From Acidobacteriota bacterium (GTDB taxonomy: Bacteria; Acidobacteriota; Terriglobia; Acidiferrales; UBA7541): DNA of 39,215 bases. The stretch lies in the NCBI GenBank assembly GCA_013286465.1, contig JABDFR010000020.1, positions 6,613 to 45,827 on the forward strand, in the 5' to 3' direction. The stretch's first letter is position 1, and each line of letters starts with the position of its first letter. Made by a program: the position numbers and the translations under genes. Under the pieces are notes generated by a model that saw nothing but the letters and a program-made list of their open reading frames with translations, was not told where the DNA came from and made no database searches. Below are positions 1 through 7,529 of this stretch, piece after piece.

Positions 1-1067
1 CCATTCTTCTCGTTGTGATAAAGCGCCGCCATCTGATTCGAGAAATTGGTGATCAACAAACTCGGAAATCCGCTGCGATCGTAATCCGCGGCATCGACGC
101 CCATGCCCGCGCGCGCAATCCCGTCCTCGCTGAACGCCACGCCCGAAGCTACACCTTTCTCGGTGAAAGTCCCATTCCCGTTATTGATATAGAGCTTGTT
201 CGGCTGCGTGTCGTTGCTGAAAAAAATGTCAGGCCAACCGTCTTGATTAGCGTCCAGAATCGCAACGCCCAACGATTTGGATGTCGTATCGAAAAGCCCA
301 GCCTTCTGCGTAGCATCCTCGAAAGTGCCGTCGCCGCGATTGTGCCAAAGCCGTACCGATGCCCCGCGATAGGACTCCGGCGTGCAATACGATTTTGTTT
401 TTCCATCGATCGTGCAGTAGATGTCGTTCTGCGTGGACCACTGCACGTAATTCGCCACCACCAGGTCGAGATGCCCGTCGTGATCGTAATCCACCCAGGC
501 AGCACTGGTGCTGAATTCATTCGGTCCAGCAAGCCCAGCCTGCTTCGTAACGTCAGTAAAAGTTCCGTTGCCGTTGTTTCGGAAGAGACGATTCTGTCCG
601 AGCGCGGTAATGAAGATGTCGTCAAAGCCGTCGTTGTTGTAATCGCCGATGGCTACGCCCATGCCAAAAATATCGATCGCCAGCCCGGACTTGGACGTGA
701 CGTCGGTAAATGTGCCGTCATGATTATTGTGATAAAGCGCCGGATGCGAAGCAGTGCGATGATGTTCGGGCCAGTCCGCCCCATTCACAAAAAAAAGATC
801 CTGCCAACCATCGCCATCGTAATCAATGAACGCGACTCCCGACCCCATCGCCTCGGGCAAATATTCTTTTCCGAACGCTCCATTGTTGTGCGTGAAATGA
901 ATCCCGGCCGCTTTAGTGACATCTTCAAATTGAACCGCGGCTGCCGGCGCTGCGGAAAACCCCGGCGCCGGCGGCAGACACAATGCGGTGACGACGATCG
1001 CGAGCGCGGCGACGTACGAAATCGTCAAGCGGGCGTGCGTGGAGCGCGCAGATTTCGAGACACTCAA
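1..1067 (-). CDS. Secreted CRTAC1/FG-GAP (VCBS) repeat protein, C-terminus beyond the window
   Basis: An open minus-strand frame of about 355 codons has no stop before the window edge, so the C-terminal part is missing. I choose a TTG start at 1067-1065: it overlaps the TGA of the upstream cytochrome gene (shared TTGA) and has GGGGGA about 7 bases upstream, so translation is probably coupled. Residues 15-40 form a signal peptide. Then come FG-GAP-type calcium-loop repeats, for example DYDGDGWQDLFF near 83, DYNNDGFDDIFI near 142, DYDHDGHLDLVV near 193 and DANQDGWPDIFF near 272, alternating with NNGNGTFTDVT motifs. Two cysteines near 218 and 228 fit the CRTAC1 pattern. The family folds as an integrin-like beta-propeller outside the cytoplasm; an ASPIC/UnbV domain would be expected in the missing end. 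Function is not known. The family call is firm, the start codon less so. Confidence 0.88.
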   Translation of the reverse strand, partial: MSVSKSARSTHARLTISYVAALAIVVTALCLPPAPGFSAAPAAAVQFEDVTKAAGIHFTHNNGAFGKEYLPEAMGSGVAFIDYDGDGWQDLFFVNGADWPEHHRTASHPALYHNNHDGTFTDVTSKSGLAIDIFGMGVAIGDYNNDGFDDIFITALGQNRLFRNNGNGTFTDVTKQAGLAGPNEFSTSAAWVDYDHDGHLDLVVANYVQWSTQNDIYCTIDGKTKSYCTPESYRGASVRLWHNRGDGTFEDATQKAGLFDTTSKSLGVAILDANQDGWPDIFFSNDTQPNKLYINNGNGTFTEKGVASGVAFSEDGIARAGMGVDAADYDRSGFPSLLITNFSNQMAALYHNEKN

Positions 1068-3919
1068 TCTGATCCCCCATGCGCGGCAGAAATGGCCGGT
1101 GGCGCCGCGCCGCGAAGTTTGTCCGCGCCCACCGAATCGTGCTCGTGGATCGGCTGTCGTTCCACATTGTCTTCCGGATGCGTCCGCAGATAAGGTCCGG
1201 TCAAAGTCTGCGCCGATTCGTCCGCTTTGAATCGCAAATAACGCTTCTGAAAATCAGCAGCCCGGTTATTCTGCCCAAGTCCGGTATAGCACAGCATCAA
1301 ATTGTAATTCGCTTCCAGATCTTCGGGATCGATTCCTAGCGTCGCATCGAATTCCGAAATGGCATCCGCGTAGCGTCGCTGCAAAAACAAAATGCGCCCC
1401 AACTCATCATGCACCACGCGGTCGCGCGGATATTGCTCCAGCACTTTTCGCAAGTGCGCCGCGGCATCGTCATAGTTGCCCTGATTGCGCAGCACTTTGG
1501 CATAAAAGAAATTAGCGCGCGCCAGCGACGGCGAAAGCTGCAACGCTTTTTCGAGAACCGTTTTCGCGGCGGCCAGGTTGCCTTCCTGAAATCGCACGCG
1601 TCCTATATTCACCCAGCCATCGGGATTATCGGGAGCGACCTGGGTAATTTTTTCAAATGCCGCCGCCGCTTCTTTCAAATCGCCCTGCAGCAACAAGCCG
1701 ATGCCGTAATCGTTCCAGCGAGTCCAATCCGCCGGATCCAGTTTTAACGCAGCGGCAGGTGCGATCGCGGTCGCTGGCAAAACCGTCAGCTCAACTCGAT
1801 CTTCCGCCAGCACCACAGCCGGCGGCATCGGGATCGATTTAATCTGCCCGGAAACGTCCGAAGTGTCGCCGGTAAAAATCCAGTGGCTGTCATCGAATTC
1901 CGAAGTCACCTGTGGATGCGCTTCCTTAGGATCGCGCACGCCTGCAAACGCAAACTGCGTATTCCACCACAAGAATTTGCGGTAGTTGAGTTTGGCGTGC
2001 AGCGAAATTCGCGTGCCGGCATCTGCGGGAACTTTCAACCGGAAATGCACGGTATCCGCCGCGCCTGGCGGAATTAAATGAACGTAAACCGTCGCGCGCG
2101 CCGACCACGCATTGCGCTTATTGATGTAGTTCCCGTGCCCATCGATCAAAACCGAATGATAAAAATGCGCGCCTGGCTCGACGGGCCCGCGCCCGCCATC
2201 TTCGGCCATGCCGCTCCAGAAAATCACCCGGCCGTTTTCATCCGTCGCAGAAAGTTCCAGCCAGCAATCGAATGCATCCACGGTTCCGCCGGGAAAGAAA
2301 TGGCCCACTTTGCGCGTGCGCACAACCACATCGACGCGAGTGGTATCGCCGCGACGCACCGCGGCCGCGACGCGATTCAGCGGCCCGGTAACCGGCGCAG
2401 CCGGTCCCGATGATTCTTCCGAAGCCCCACCGGCACCGGGAGGCCCAGGTGTGTCGGATTCTTCGCCAACAGCAAAGGTAGTTTCGAGTGCCGGCGCCGT
2501 GGCCACGCGCGCCGCGGCATTCGTGTTCGTGTTCTCGCTATCGGGAGTGATGGCGAAAATATCGACACTCACTTGCTTGTCTTGCAGGAATTTCTCCGTG
2601 GCATCAAGCTGCGCTTGGTCCTGATTTGCAAACGGCACGGCCGTATTCGCGGCGAGAAATCGGTGCGAATGCAGAATCTTCGGGCCTGCCGCCGTATCTT
2701 GCAGAGGCGCGAGGGGCATGTGGCAATCGGCGCACGTCTGCGGCTTCGGCGGATAATAAAATGAACGCGCCCCTAGTCCCGAAACGCCGCTGGCCTGCCA
2801 ATTATCGTAATCGTTAAACCCGCGCGTCCAGCGATAGTGATTCACCGGAATATCCAGATGCACTTTGTGGCAAGTAGAACAAAAATCCGCCGTCTGCGTC
2901 TTCATGAACGGCTTCAAAAAAGTCCGCCGGTGCGGCTCAGGATTCAATTCCACCAGAAAATCATGGAAGCGTCGCACCAGTGGATTGTTGCTCATTGCTA
3001 TGTCATGCAGTTCCGGAGTTTCCAGCCGGAAATCGCCCTGGCCCATCGTGCTTTTCACCCCGGTAATCGAGTGGCACATCATGCAGCCAAGTCCCGCCTG
3101 CCCCGCGGGCGTGCTCTCAATCTCGCGAATCGGCTTGTCGAACTCGCCGCTAAAAAGCAGCGAAGGATCGTGGCACCCCGCGCACCACTTCGACGACTTA
3201 ATGCCGATGGTGTCCTGCATGTACTCGATGCTCTTCCGGTACCACTGATTATTGAACGAAGAAAAATGGTGCATCGAGCTTTGCCACTGCTTGTAGATGT
3301 CCGAGTGGCAACGCTCGCAAGATTGCGACTCCATGAAATATTCTTTGGCGATGCGCATCTGCCCCGGCGTCTGCGCCGAGCTAGGAAAAAATGGCCCCGA
3401 CGGACCATCGCCCTCAGAATCCATACTCGCCGGCGCGATCGCAGGATTCGCAATTCGATAAGCTCGCTCGAACGGCACCGTTCGCAACCACCAAGCCCCC
3501 GCAGCCAATCCCGCCGCAATCGCGAACCCAATCGCATAACGCCCGGCAGCACGAAGCGAGGATCCCGCGAGCCACCCGCGCCGCCCGGCCCAAGCCGCGG
3601 CCAAGATCACGCCGCCCGCCACACACGCGCCGATGTGTGCATATAGCAAAGGAAATCGGCTGCGCGGCGCTCCCGTAACGGCGAGCGCAACTCCCAGCAC
3701 GCCGCCCGCCGCAATCAACAGCCATCCTGCGCGCTCAGAAAAATCCCCAGCCGCAATTTTTCGCCACAAAAAGGGAAGTGCCAGCACCAAAAAAACAGCG
3801 CCTGCCAACAAATGCAGCAGCACCGTCCCTTCGTAAACCAAAGTCGCGTAAGGCCAAGCAAAAAGGTAAGCAGCGCTGACGAAAAGAAAATAAAGGAGGA
3901 ATGATCGAAAGCGGTTCAT
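1064..3919 (-). CDS. Membrane-anchored five-heme cytochrome c with C-terminal TPR repeats
   Basis: A 951-residue protein. The first 145 residues hold about four hydrophobic segments, so it sits in the inner membrane. Five CXXCH heme-binding motifs follow: CERCH 201-205, CAGCH 246-250, CMMCH 279-283, CSTCH 347-351 and CADCH 396-400. The arrangement resembles the cytochrome c554-type multiheme proteins that are followed by TPRs in Acidobacteria and Planctomycetes. Residues about 430-700 are a beta-rich region without a family I can name, and about 725-890 contain four or more TPR units (e.g. NPDGWVNIGRVRFQEGNLAAA). The role is probably extracytoplasmic electron transfer with TPR-mediated docking; the redox partner is unknown. 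It overlaps the downstream CRTAC1 gene by four bases, so the two are one transcription unit. There is no strong Shine-Dalgarno sequence at the ATG, only GAG directly upstream. Confidence 0.9.
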   Translation of the reverse strand: MNRFRSFLLYFLFVSAAYLFAWPYATLVYEGTVLLHLLAGAVFLVLALPFLWRKIAAGDFSERAGWLLIAAGGVLGVALAVTGAPRSRFPLLYAHIGACVAGGVILAAAWAGRRGWLAGSSLRAAGRYAIGFAIAAGLAAGAWWLRTVPFERAYRIANPAIAPASMDSEGDGPSGPFFPSSAQTPGQMRIAKEYFMESQSCERCHSDIYKQWQSSMHHFSSFNNQWYRKSIEYMQDTIGIKSSKWCAGCHDPSLLFSGEFDKPIREIESTPAGQAGLGCMMCHSITGVKSTMGQGDFRLETPELHDIAMSNNPLVRRFHDFLVELNPEPHRRTFLKPFMKTQTADFCSTCHKVHLDIPVNHYRWTRGFNDYDNWQASGVSGLGARSFYYPPKPQTCADCHMPLAPLQDTAAGPKILHSHRFLAANTAVPFANQDQAQLDATEKFLQDKQVSVDIFAITPDSENTNTNAAARVATAPALETTFAVGEESDTPGPPGAGGASEESSGPAAPVTGPLNRVAAAVRRGDTTRVDVVVRTRKVGHFFPGGTVDAFDCWLELSATDENGRVIFWSGMAEDGGRGPVEPGAHFYHSVLIDGHGNYINKRNAWSARATVYVHLIPPGAADTVHFRLKVPADAGTRISLHAKLNYRKFLWWNTQFAFAGVRDPKEAHPQVTSEFDDSHWIFTGDTSDVSGQIKSIPMPPAVVLAEDRVELTVLPATAIAPAAALKLDPADWTRWNDYGIGLLLQGDLKEAAAAFEKITQVAPDNPDGWVNIGRVRFQEGNLAAAKTVLEKALQLSPSLARANFFYAKVLRNQGNYDDAAAHLRKVLEQYPRDRVVHDELGRILFLQRRYADAISEFDATLGIDPEDLEANYNLMLCYTGLGQNNRAADFQKRYLRFKADESAQTLTGPYLRTHPEDNVERQPIHEHDSVGADKLRGAAPPAISAAHGGSD

Positions 3920-3964
3920 CTCAAAATCGCGTCAGTCTGAAGCCCCAAATCACAACGGTCAATA

Positions 3965-4010
3965 ATAGGAAAGCACTAGCCAGCCCTTGTAGCGGAGGGT
4001 GCTTTCCTAT
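3965..4010. repeat. Perfect 12-bp inverted repeat
   Basis: ATAGGAAAGCAC at 3965-3976 is matched by its exact reverse complement GTGCTTTCCTAT at 3999-4010, with a 22-base loop. The right arm is part of the GTAG repeat copy at 3989-4050. The left arm lies upstream of the cytochrome gene. It may be a remnant of a second, inverted repeat copy or an operator. Confidence 0.6.
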
Positions 4011-4050
4011 CCGCCAGTAGTTTGGCGGAGGCCCTCCCGCAGTTCGGCCC
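3989..4050 (+). repeat. GTAG hairpin repeat, copy 1 of 8
   Basis: Starts GTAGCGGAGGGTGCTTTCC and ends CCCTCCCGCAGTTCGGCCC. It has internal pairing GGAGGG/CCCTCC and TCCGCCA/TTGGCGGA. It lies between the divergently positioned ends of the cytochrome operon promoter region and the permease stop. Confidence 0.85.
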
Positions 4051-4062
4051 CGGTTCTGAGCA

Positions 4063-5046
4063 TCACCCAGCGTTATGCGCCCGCGCCACCAGCAAAATAG
4101 CTAAAAAATAAAACAAAAACATCATCCCCAAATAAGCCCGCGCCGTCTTATTCGCCCCGTCAAATTCCTTCCAAACTAAAATTCCCCAAAGCGCAGCTAC
4201 CATCGGCGCCGATTGCCCAATCGCATAAGAAATCGCCAACCCAATCGAATTTCCCGCCACCAAATTAAAAACGGTCCCAATCCCCCAAATAAATCCGCCC
4301 AGCAACCCAAGCAAATGCCACTTGAGCGGCGCCCGGAAAAATCCGCCGAAAACCACCGGCTCCCCCACCAAGGGATGCCGCATAAAATAAATATTCCAAA
4401 TGAAACAGGAAAGCAGCGCGCCGAACGTAAAGAAAACCGCCAGGCTATAAGGCCCTAATCCATTCCCCTCGCGCATCGCATGTGCCGAAATCGGCGACCA
4501 CAATCCCATCAACACGCCCGAAACCACACAAGTAATAATGCTTTTCCGCGAAACCGCCCGATTACCGGACGCAAGCTGCCCGTAAGCCTTCCCGTCAAGC
4601 ACCACGGCCACAATGGCGCAAAGCACGCCGGCTCCCAACATCACCGCATTCCCCTTCGGCTCGCGTAGGTAAGTCAGCACCACACCGACGACCAGCGCAA
4701 TTCCAATCGCCACCGGAAACGCAATCGCCAACCCGGCCATGTCAATCCCCGCCACCAGCAACAAATTTGCCAGATTAAAAATCGCGCCAGCCAGCATCGC
4801 AAACCAAAAATTCGAAGTATCCGCCGAATGCACGTTGCTGATAAAACTGACCGGATCATTCGCCCGGCTACCCATGGTCACAGCGAGAATCAACGAGATC
4901 AAAAAAATTCCCACCGCATAATCCCAGTAGAAAAGTTCAAAGCGGTAATTTTTCACTCCCTTATAGGTATTGGCCCACGATCCCCAACAAATCGCAGACG
5001 CAACCATCATCACCATGGCAATCGTAAAAGTAGGCGGCGTGAACAT
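4063..5046 (-). CDS. DMT-superfamily permease, GRP/sugar-type, in a nucleoside-salvage operon
   Basis: A polytopic membrane protein of 327 residues with about ten hydrophobic segments and almost no soluble part, typical of the drug/metabolite transporter superfamily and closest in feel to the GRP sugar/ureide-permease branch (N-terminal WGSWANTYKG and RFELFYWDYAVG). I place the start at ATG 5046-5044, preceded by GGAAGAGGA about 7 bases upstream. A longer in-frame start would translate the double-hairpin repeat at 5086-5149 and is not credible. The gene is third in the operon after a nucleoside hydrolase and a PfkB kinase. The context suggests uptake of ribose or a nucleoside product, but the substrate is inferred and could equally be a base or ureide. 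Confidence 0.82.
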   Translation of the reverse strand: MFTPPTFTIAMVMMVASAICWGSWANTYKGVKNYRFELFYWDYAVGIFLISLILAVTMGSRANDPVSFISNVHSADTSNFWFAMLAGAIFNLANLLLVAGIDMAGLAIAFPVAIGIALVVGVVLTYLREPKGNAVMLGAGVLCAIVAVVLDGKAYGQLASGNRAVSRKSIITCVVSGVLMGLWSPISAHAMREGNGLGPYSLAVFFTFGALLSCFIWNIYFMRHPLVGEPVVFGGFFRAPLKWHLLGLLGGFIWGIGTVFNLVAGNSIGLAISYAIGQSAPMVAALWGILVWKEFDGANKTARAYLGMMFLFYFLAILLVARAHNAG

Positions 5047-5085
5047 CAGTTTGTCCTCTTCCTGGTTTTGCGCTGCTCTTGTTTT

Positions 5086-5149
5086 GTCAGGGCACGACTT
5101 CAGTCGTGCCGTAGCCATCTCAAAATCACTTCGGCTTTAGCCGCTGAGG
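5086..5149 (+). repeat. Double-hairpin repeat, copy 1 of 3
   Basis: GTCAG followed by the palindrome GGCACGACTTCAGTCGTGCC (5091-5110, 9-bp arms), a spacer, then CGGCTTTAGCCG (5132-5143) and CTGAGG. It lies inside the operon between the PfkB kinase and the permease, so in the mRNA it would form two hairpins on the complementary strand. Confidence 0.9.
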
Positions 5150-5244
5150 GGCTGTTTCCTCAGTTTCCATACGGCTGGTTACGTCAGTATCTTCCGGCCA
5201 CGTTCCCAAGGGTTCTCCGAGAATGGCCGCGTCTCGATAGGCCG

Positions 5245-6210
5245 CTAGAACGACGCCGCACCCTTCTGCGCTCGAATGAATGCCACAACTTCATCATGCT
5301 TGGCCATAGCCCGCGCCCCGACCTTCGTGCAACAAAGCGCCGCGCAAGCATTCGCAAACATCCCGACCTTCTCGTGATCCCACCCCTGCAGCAATCCGTA
5401 AGAAAGCCCGCCCATAAACGCATCGCCCGCGCCAGTCGTATCCACCACGCTCACCTTAAACGCCGGCACATGCACCATCTTCTCCGCGCTGGCGATCAGA
5501 CAGCCGTCAGCGCCCATGGTCACAGCCACAAGCTTCGGCCCCAGCTTCAGCAACTCCCGCGCAATTTCTTCGAAGTCCGTGGATCCAGTAATTTCTCGCG
5601 CAGCCGCCTTGCACGGCTTCAGCACGTCAACCAGCCGCAGCGCCGCGCAAATATCCTGCTCCGATCCAAGATTGGCCTGCGCAAAAAAGCTGGGCGACAC
5701 ATCAAAATCAAAAATCACGCGCACATTCGCGTCCCGCGCCACTTTCATCGCCTCGCGCACCGGCACCAATGGCAATTGCGAAGCCTCCGTATGAAAATGC
5801 TTCGCCTTCTTAATATGTGGCGCAAAGCGGCTGTTCACCTGAAACGCCGAAATCTTCCCAGTCACGTTCGGAAACATATAAATGCAGCGTTCCCCAGCCG
5901 CATCGACGGGAATCCAGGTGAGCGACGACATTTCATGCTTCACGATCTCAACGCCGCTGCAATCCATCCCATCAGCTTCAAACGCCTTCACGATAATGCG
6001 TCCATTGTCGTCATCGCCGATTAGCCCAAGCCACCCGGTGCTCGCGCCCAGCCGCGCCACTTGCGTCAGATTGTTAGCCGTCACGCCACCAGCATGAATC
6101 TCCAACCGCTCGGCATTAATTTTCTCCTCAGCCCCAAGCAACCGCGGCACAATCGCAAAATAATCGACAGTGCAGCTCCCAATCCCCACCACATCCACAT
6201 TTCCAGCCAC
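5245..6210 (-). CDS. PfkB-family carbohydrate/nucleoside kinase (ribokinase-like)
   Basis: About 321 residues, the usual length for PfkB kinases. Near the N-terminus is the substrate-side glycine motif (HAGGVTANN), and near residue 255 the signature DTTGAGDAFMGGL, whose last aspartate is the catalytic base in this family and whose glycines form the anion hole. Known members phosphorylate ribose, adenosine or other sugars and nucleosides with ATP; the exact substrate cannot be read from sequence. Start choice: GTG at 6210-6208 with GGGGGAA five bases upstream is better than the in-frame TTG at 6222, which has no ribosome binding site. The gene lies between an exported nucleoside hydrolase (64 bases upstream) and a permease, which favours ribokinase-type trapping of released ribose in the cytoplasm. 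Confidence 0.9.
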   Translation of the reverse strand: MAGNVDVVGIGSCTVDYFAIVPRLLGAEEKINAERLEIHAGGVTANNLTQVARLGASTGWLGLIGDDDNGRIIVKAFEADGMDCSGVEIVKHEMSSLTWIPVDAAGERCIYMFPNVTGKISAFQVNSRFAPHIKKAKHFHTEASQLPLVPVREAMKVARDANVRVIFDFDVSPSFFAQANLGSEQDICAALRLVDVLKPCKAAAREITGSTDFEEIARELLKLGPKLVAVTMGADGCLIASAEKMVHVPAFKVSVVDTTGAGDAFMGGLSYGLLQGWDHEKVGMFANACAALCCTKVGARAMAKHDEVVAFIRAQKGAASF

Positions 6211-6237
6211 AATTTCCCCCAATCAGTCACCGGTTTC

Positions 6238-6266
6238 GTAGCGGAGGCCTTCAGGCCAGCATCTGC
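6238..6266 (+). repeat. GTAGCGG hairpin, single copy
   Basis: GTAGCGGAGGCCTTCAGGCC contains the hairpin GGCCT-TC-AGGCC at 6246-6257. It shares only the GTAG(C/G)G lead with the other repeats and lies between the nucleoside hydrolase and kinase genes. Confidence 0.5.
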
Positions 6267-6274
6267 ACAATGTT

Positions 6275-7393
6275 CTATTTGCCGCCACGCCCTGCTCGGC
6301 TCGCCGGCGTCTCCTGCATCATCAATTTCTCAAACAGCCGGTAAAATTTCGCGGCATCCAAATCAATCGGCATATGCACAAGCTGCTCGCCCATTCCAGG
6401 CTGCGCCCCAGCCTCCCAAGTGAGAGTATTCCCATAACCAGCGCTATGTGAAATATCCATATCCATATAAACCGTCTGCTCTTTCGTAATGATGTCCGGC
6501 TCCAGCCAACTCGCCGCCGCCAATTCATCCCACATATATTCCTCATCGGCATATTTCGCGATGTACTGCGCCGCAGGCGCCTGCGATTTCGCAATTTCCG
6601 CAATCATGGCCTTGCTCAGCCGCGTCTTCACCGAAATATCGACGGTCGTCACTGTAACTTTCTTCCAAGGCGCGCGCAGCGCCATATGTGTCGCCTCCGG
6701 ATCCCACCAGAAATTAAATTCCCGCCGGTTCGACATGGCCCATTCCGGATCGACCGCCGGTGCAACGCTCCCACCCATCACCACCAATTCCTGCGCCAAT
6801 TCCGGCACTTTCGGATCAATCGCTATCGCCAACGCCAAATTCGTCAAAGGGCCGCCCGCATAAATCGTCACTTCGCCCGGATACTTGTGCACCATGCGAA
6901 TAATGAAATGCGCCGCGTCTTCATCCAACGGTTTCGTCGTCGGCATGCCCTCCGGCATCGGCGGAATTTCAAACGGCCCATAATATTTATCGCGATTAGA
7001 ATTATTGCCAGAAACCGGCCGTTTCTGCCGGTCCCACGCCCCCTGATAATTCACTTTGCCGTAGAGCGTTTCCCATCGCGCGATTTCTTCCTTGCTGTTA
7101 ATCAGCGGAAAGATCGCGCCAGGCACCACAGGAATGTCCGTTCGGCCAATAGTCTCAAGCGTCCGCAAAGTATGCAGCACTTCCTCATCGCGCCATTGAT
7201 CCCCGCTCACCACAGTAATTCCCAACGGCTCGACATCCGCCGATTGCACCAGCATCAAAATCGCCTGCTGATCGGTAGTCGCCGGCCCGCGCGCGTCCTG
7301 ATCGATAATCACTTTGCGCCGCCCCTGCGCGCCAACTCCCGCAGCCAGTATCAACACTACCCACACCACAGTCGCAATTCGACACAACCGCAT
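6275..7393 (-). CDS. Exported inosine/uridine-preferring nucleoside hydrolase family protein (divergent metal motif)
   Basis: 372 residues from the ATG at 7393-7391. The first ~22 residues are a signal peptide (hydrophobic VVWVVLILAAGVGA, likely cut before QG). The mature part follows the IUNH fold: calcium-site strand IIDQDARG, AGGPLTNLALAIAIDP, the MGGSV turn, and EFNFWWDPEAT, which carries the substrate-binding Asn/Asp. The usual DTDPGxDDA loop is altered here to DQDARGPATTDQQA, with extra residues and Gln where Asp is normal, and the usual histidine before the C-terminal Asp is Trp (MWDELA). So activity or specificity may differ from classic enzymes. It is first in the operon with the kinase and permease. 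The promoter at 7433-7462 supports this start and rules out the longer frame beginning at 7531. GGAAAC lies about 12 bases upstream. Confidence 0.88.
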   Translation of the reverse strand: MRLCRIATVVWVVLILAAGVGAQGRRKVIIDQDARGPATTDQQAILMLVQSADVEPLGITVVSGDQWRDEEVLHTLRTLETIGRTDIPVVPGAIFPLINSKEEIARWETLYGKVNYQGAWDRQKRPVSGNNSNRDKYYGPFEIPPMPEGMPTTKPLDEDAAHFIIRMVHKYPGEVTIYAGGPLTNLALAIAIDPKVPELAQELVVMGGSVAPAVDPEWAMSNRREFNFWWDPEATHMALRAPWKKVTVTTVDISVKTRLSKAMIAEIAKSQAPAAQYIAKYADEEYMWDELAAASWLEPDIITKEQTVYMDMDISHSAGYGNTLTWEAGAQPGMGEQLVHMPIDLDAAKFYRLFEKLMMQETPASRAGRGGK

Positions 7394-7432
7394 GCCGTTA
7401 CCCAGTTTCCTTTCGTGAAAAAGCGTGCGGAG

Positions 7433-7462
7433 CTTATAGTTCGCGGCAAGAGTGCCGTCAAG
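7433..7462 (-). promoter_or_regulatory. Sigma70-type promoter of the nucleoside hydrolase-kinase-permease operon
   Basis: On the minus strand, -35 TTGACG (7462-7457) and -10 TATAAG (7438-7433) are 18 bases apart. The predicted transcription start near 7426 leaves a leader of about 33 bases before the ATG at 7393. Confidence 0.65.
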
Positions 7463-7513
7463 CGAAAAGCCATGAATGCGACACTCTGGCCTCTCAAGCC
7501 GTCCAATTCGCAA

Positions 7514-7522
7514 TGCTATACT
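7514..7522 (+). promoter_or_regulatory. Extended -10 promoter just upstream of the TPR gene
   Basis: TGCTATACT (TGn plus -10 TATACT) ends seven bases before the ATG at 7530. The predicted RNA would start at or next to the start codon, i.e. a leaderless transcript, in line with the lack of a Shine-Dalgarno sequence. Confidence 0.45.
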
Positions 7523-7529
7523 GCCGGGC

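Noticed and set aside
15..1193. Long plus-strand open frame (392 codons)
   Set aside because: It is antisense to the CRTAC1 gene, whose frame has signal peptide and calcium-loop repeats; the plus frame has no recognisable domain.
4828..6024. Plus-strand open frame of 398 codons
   Set aside because: Antisense to the PfkB kinase and permease; Arg/His-rich composition typical of a shadow frame.
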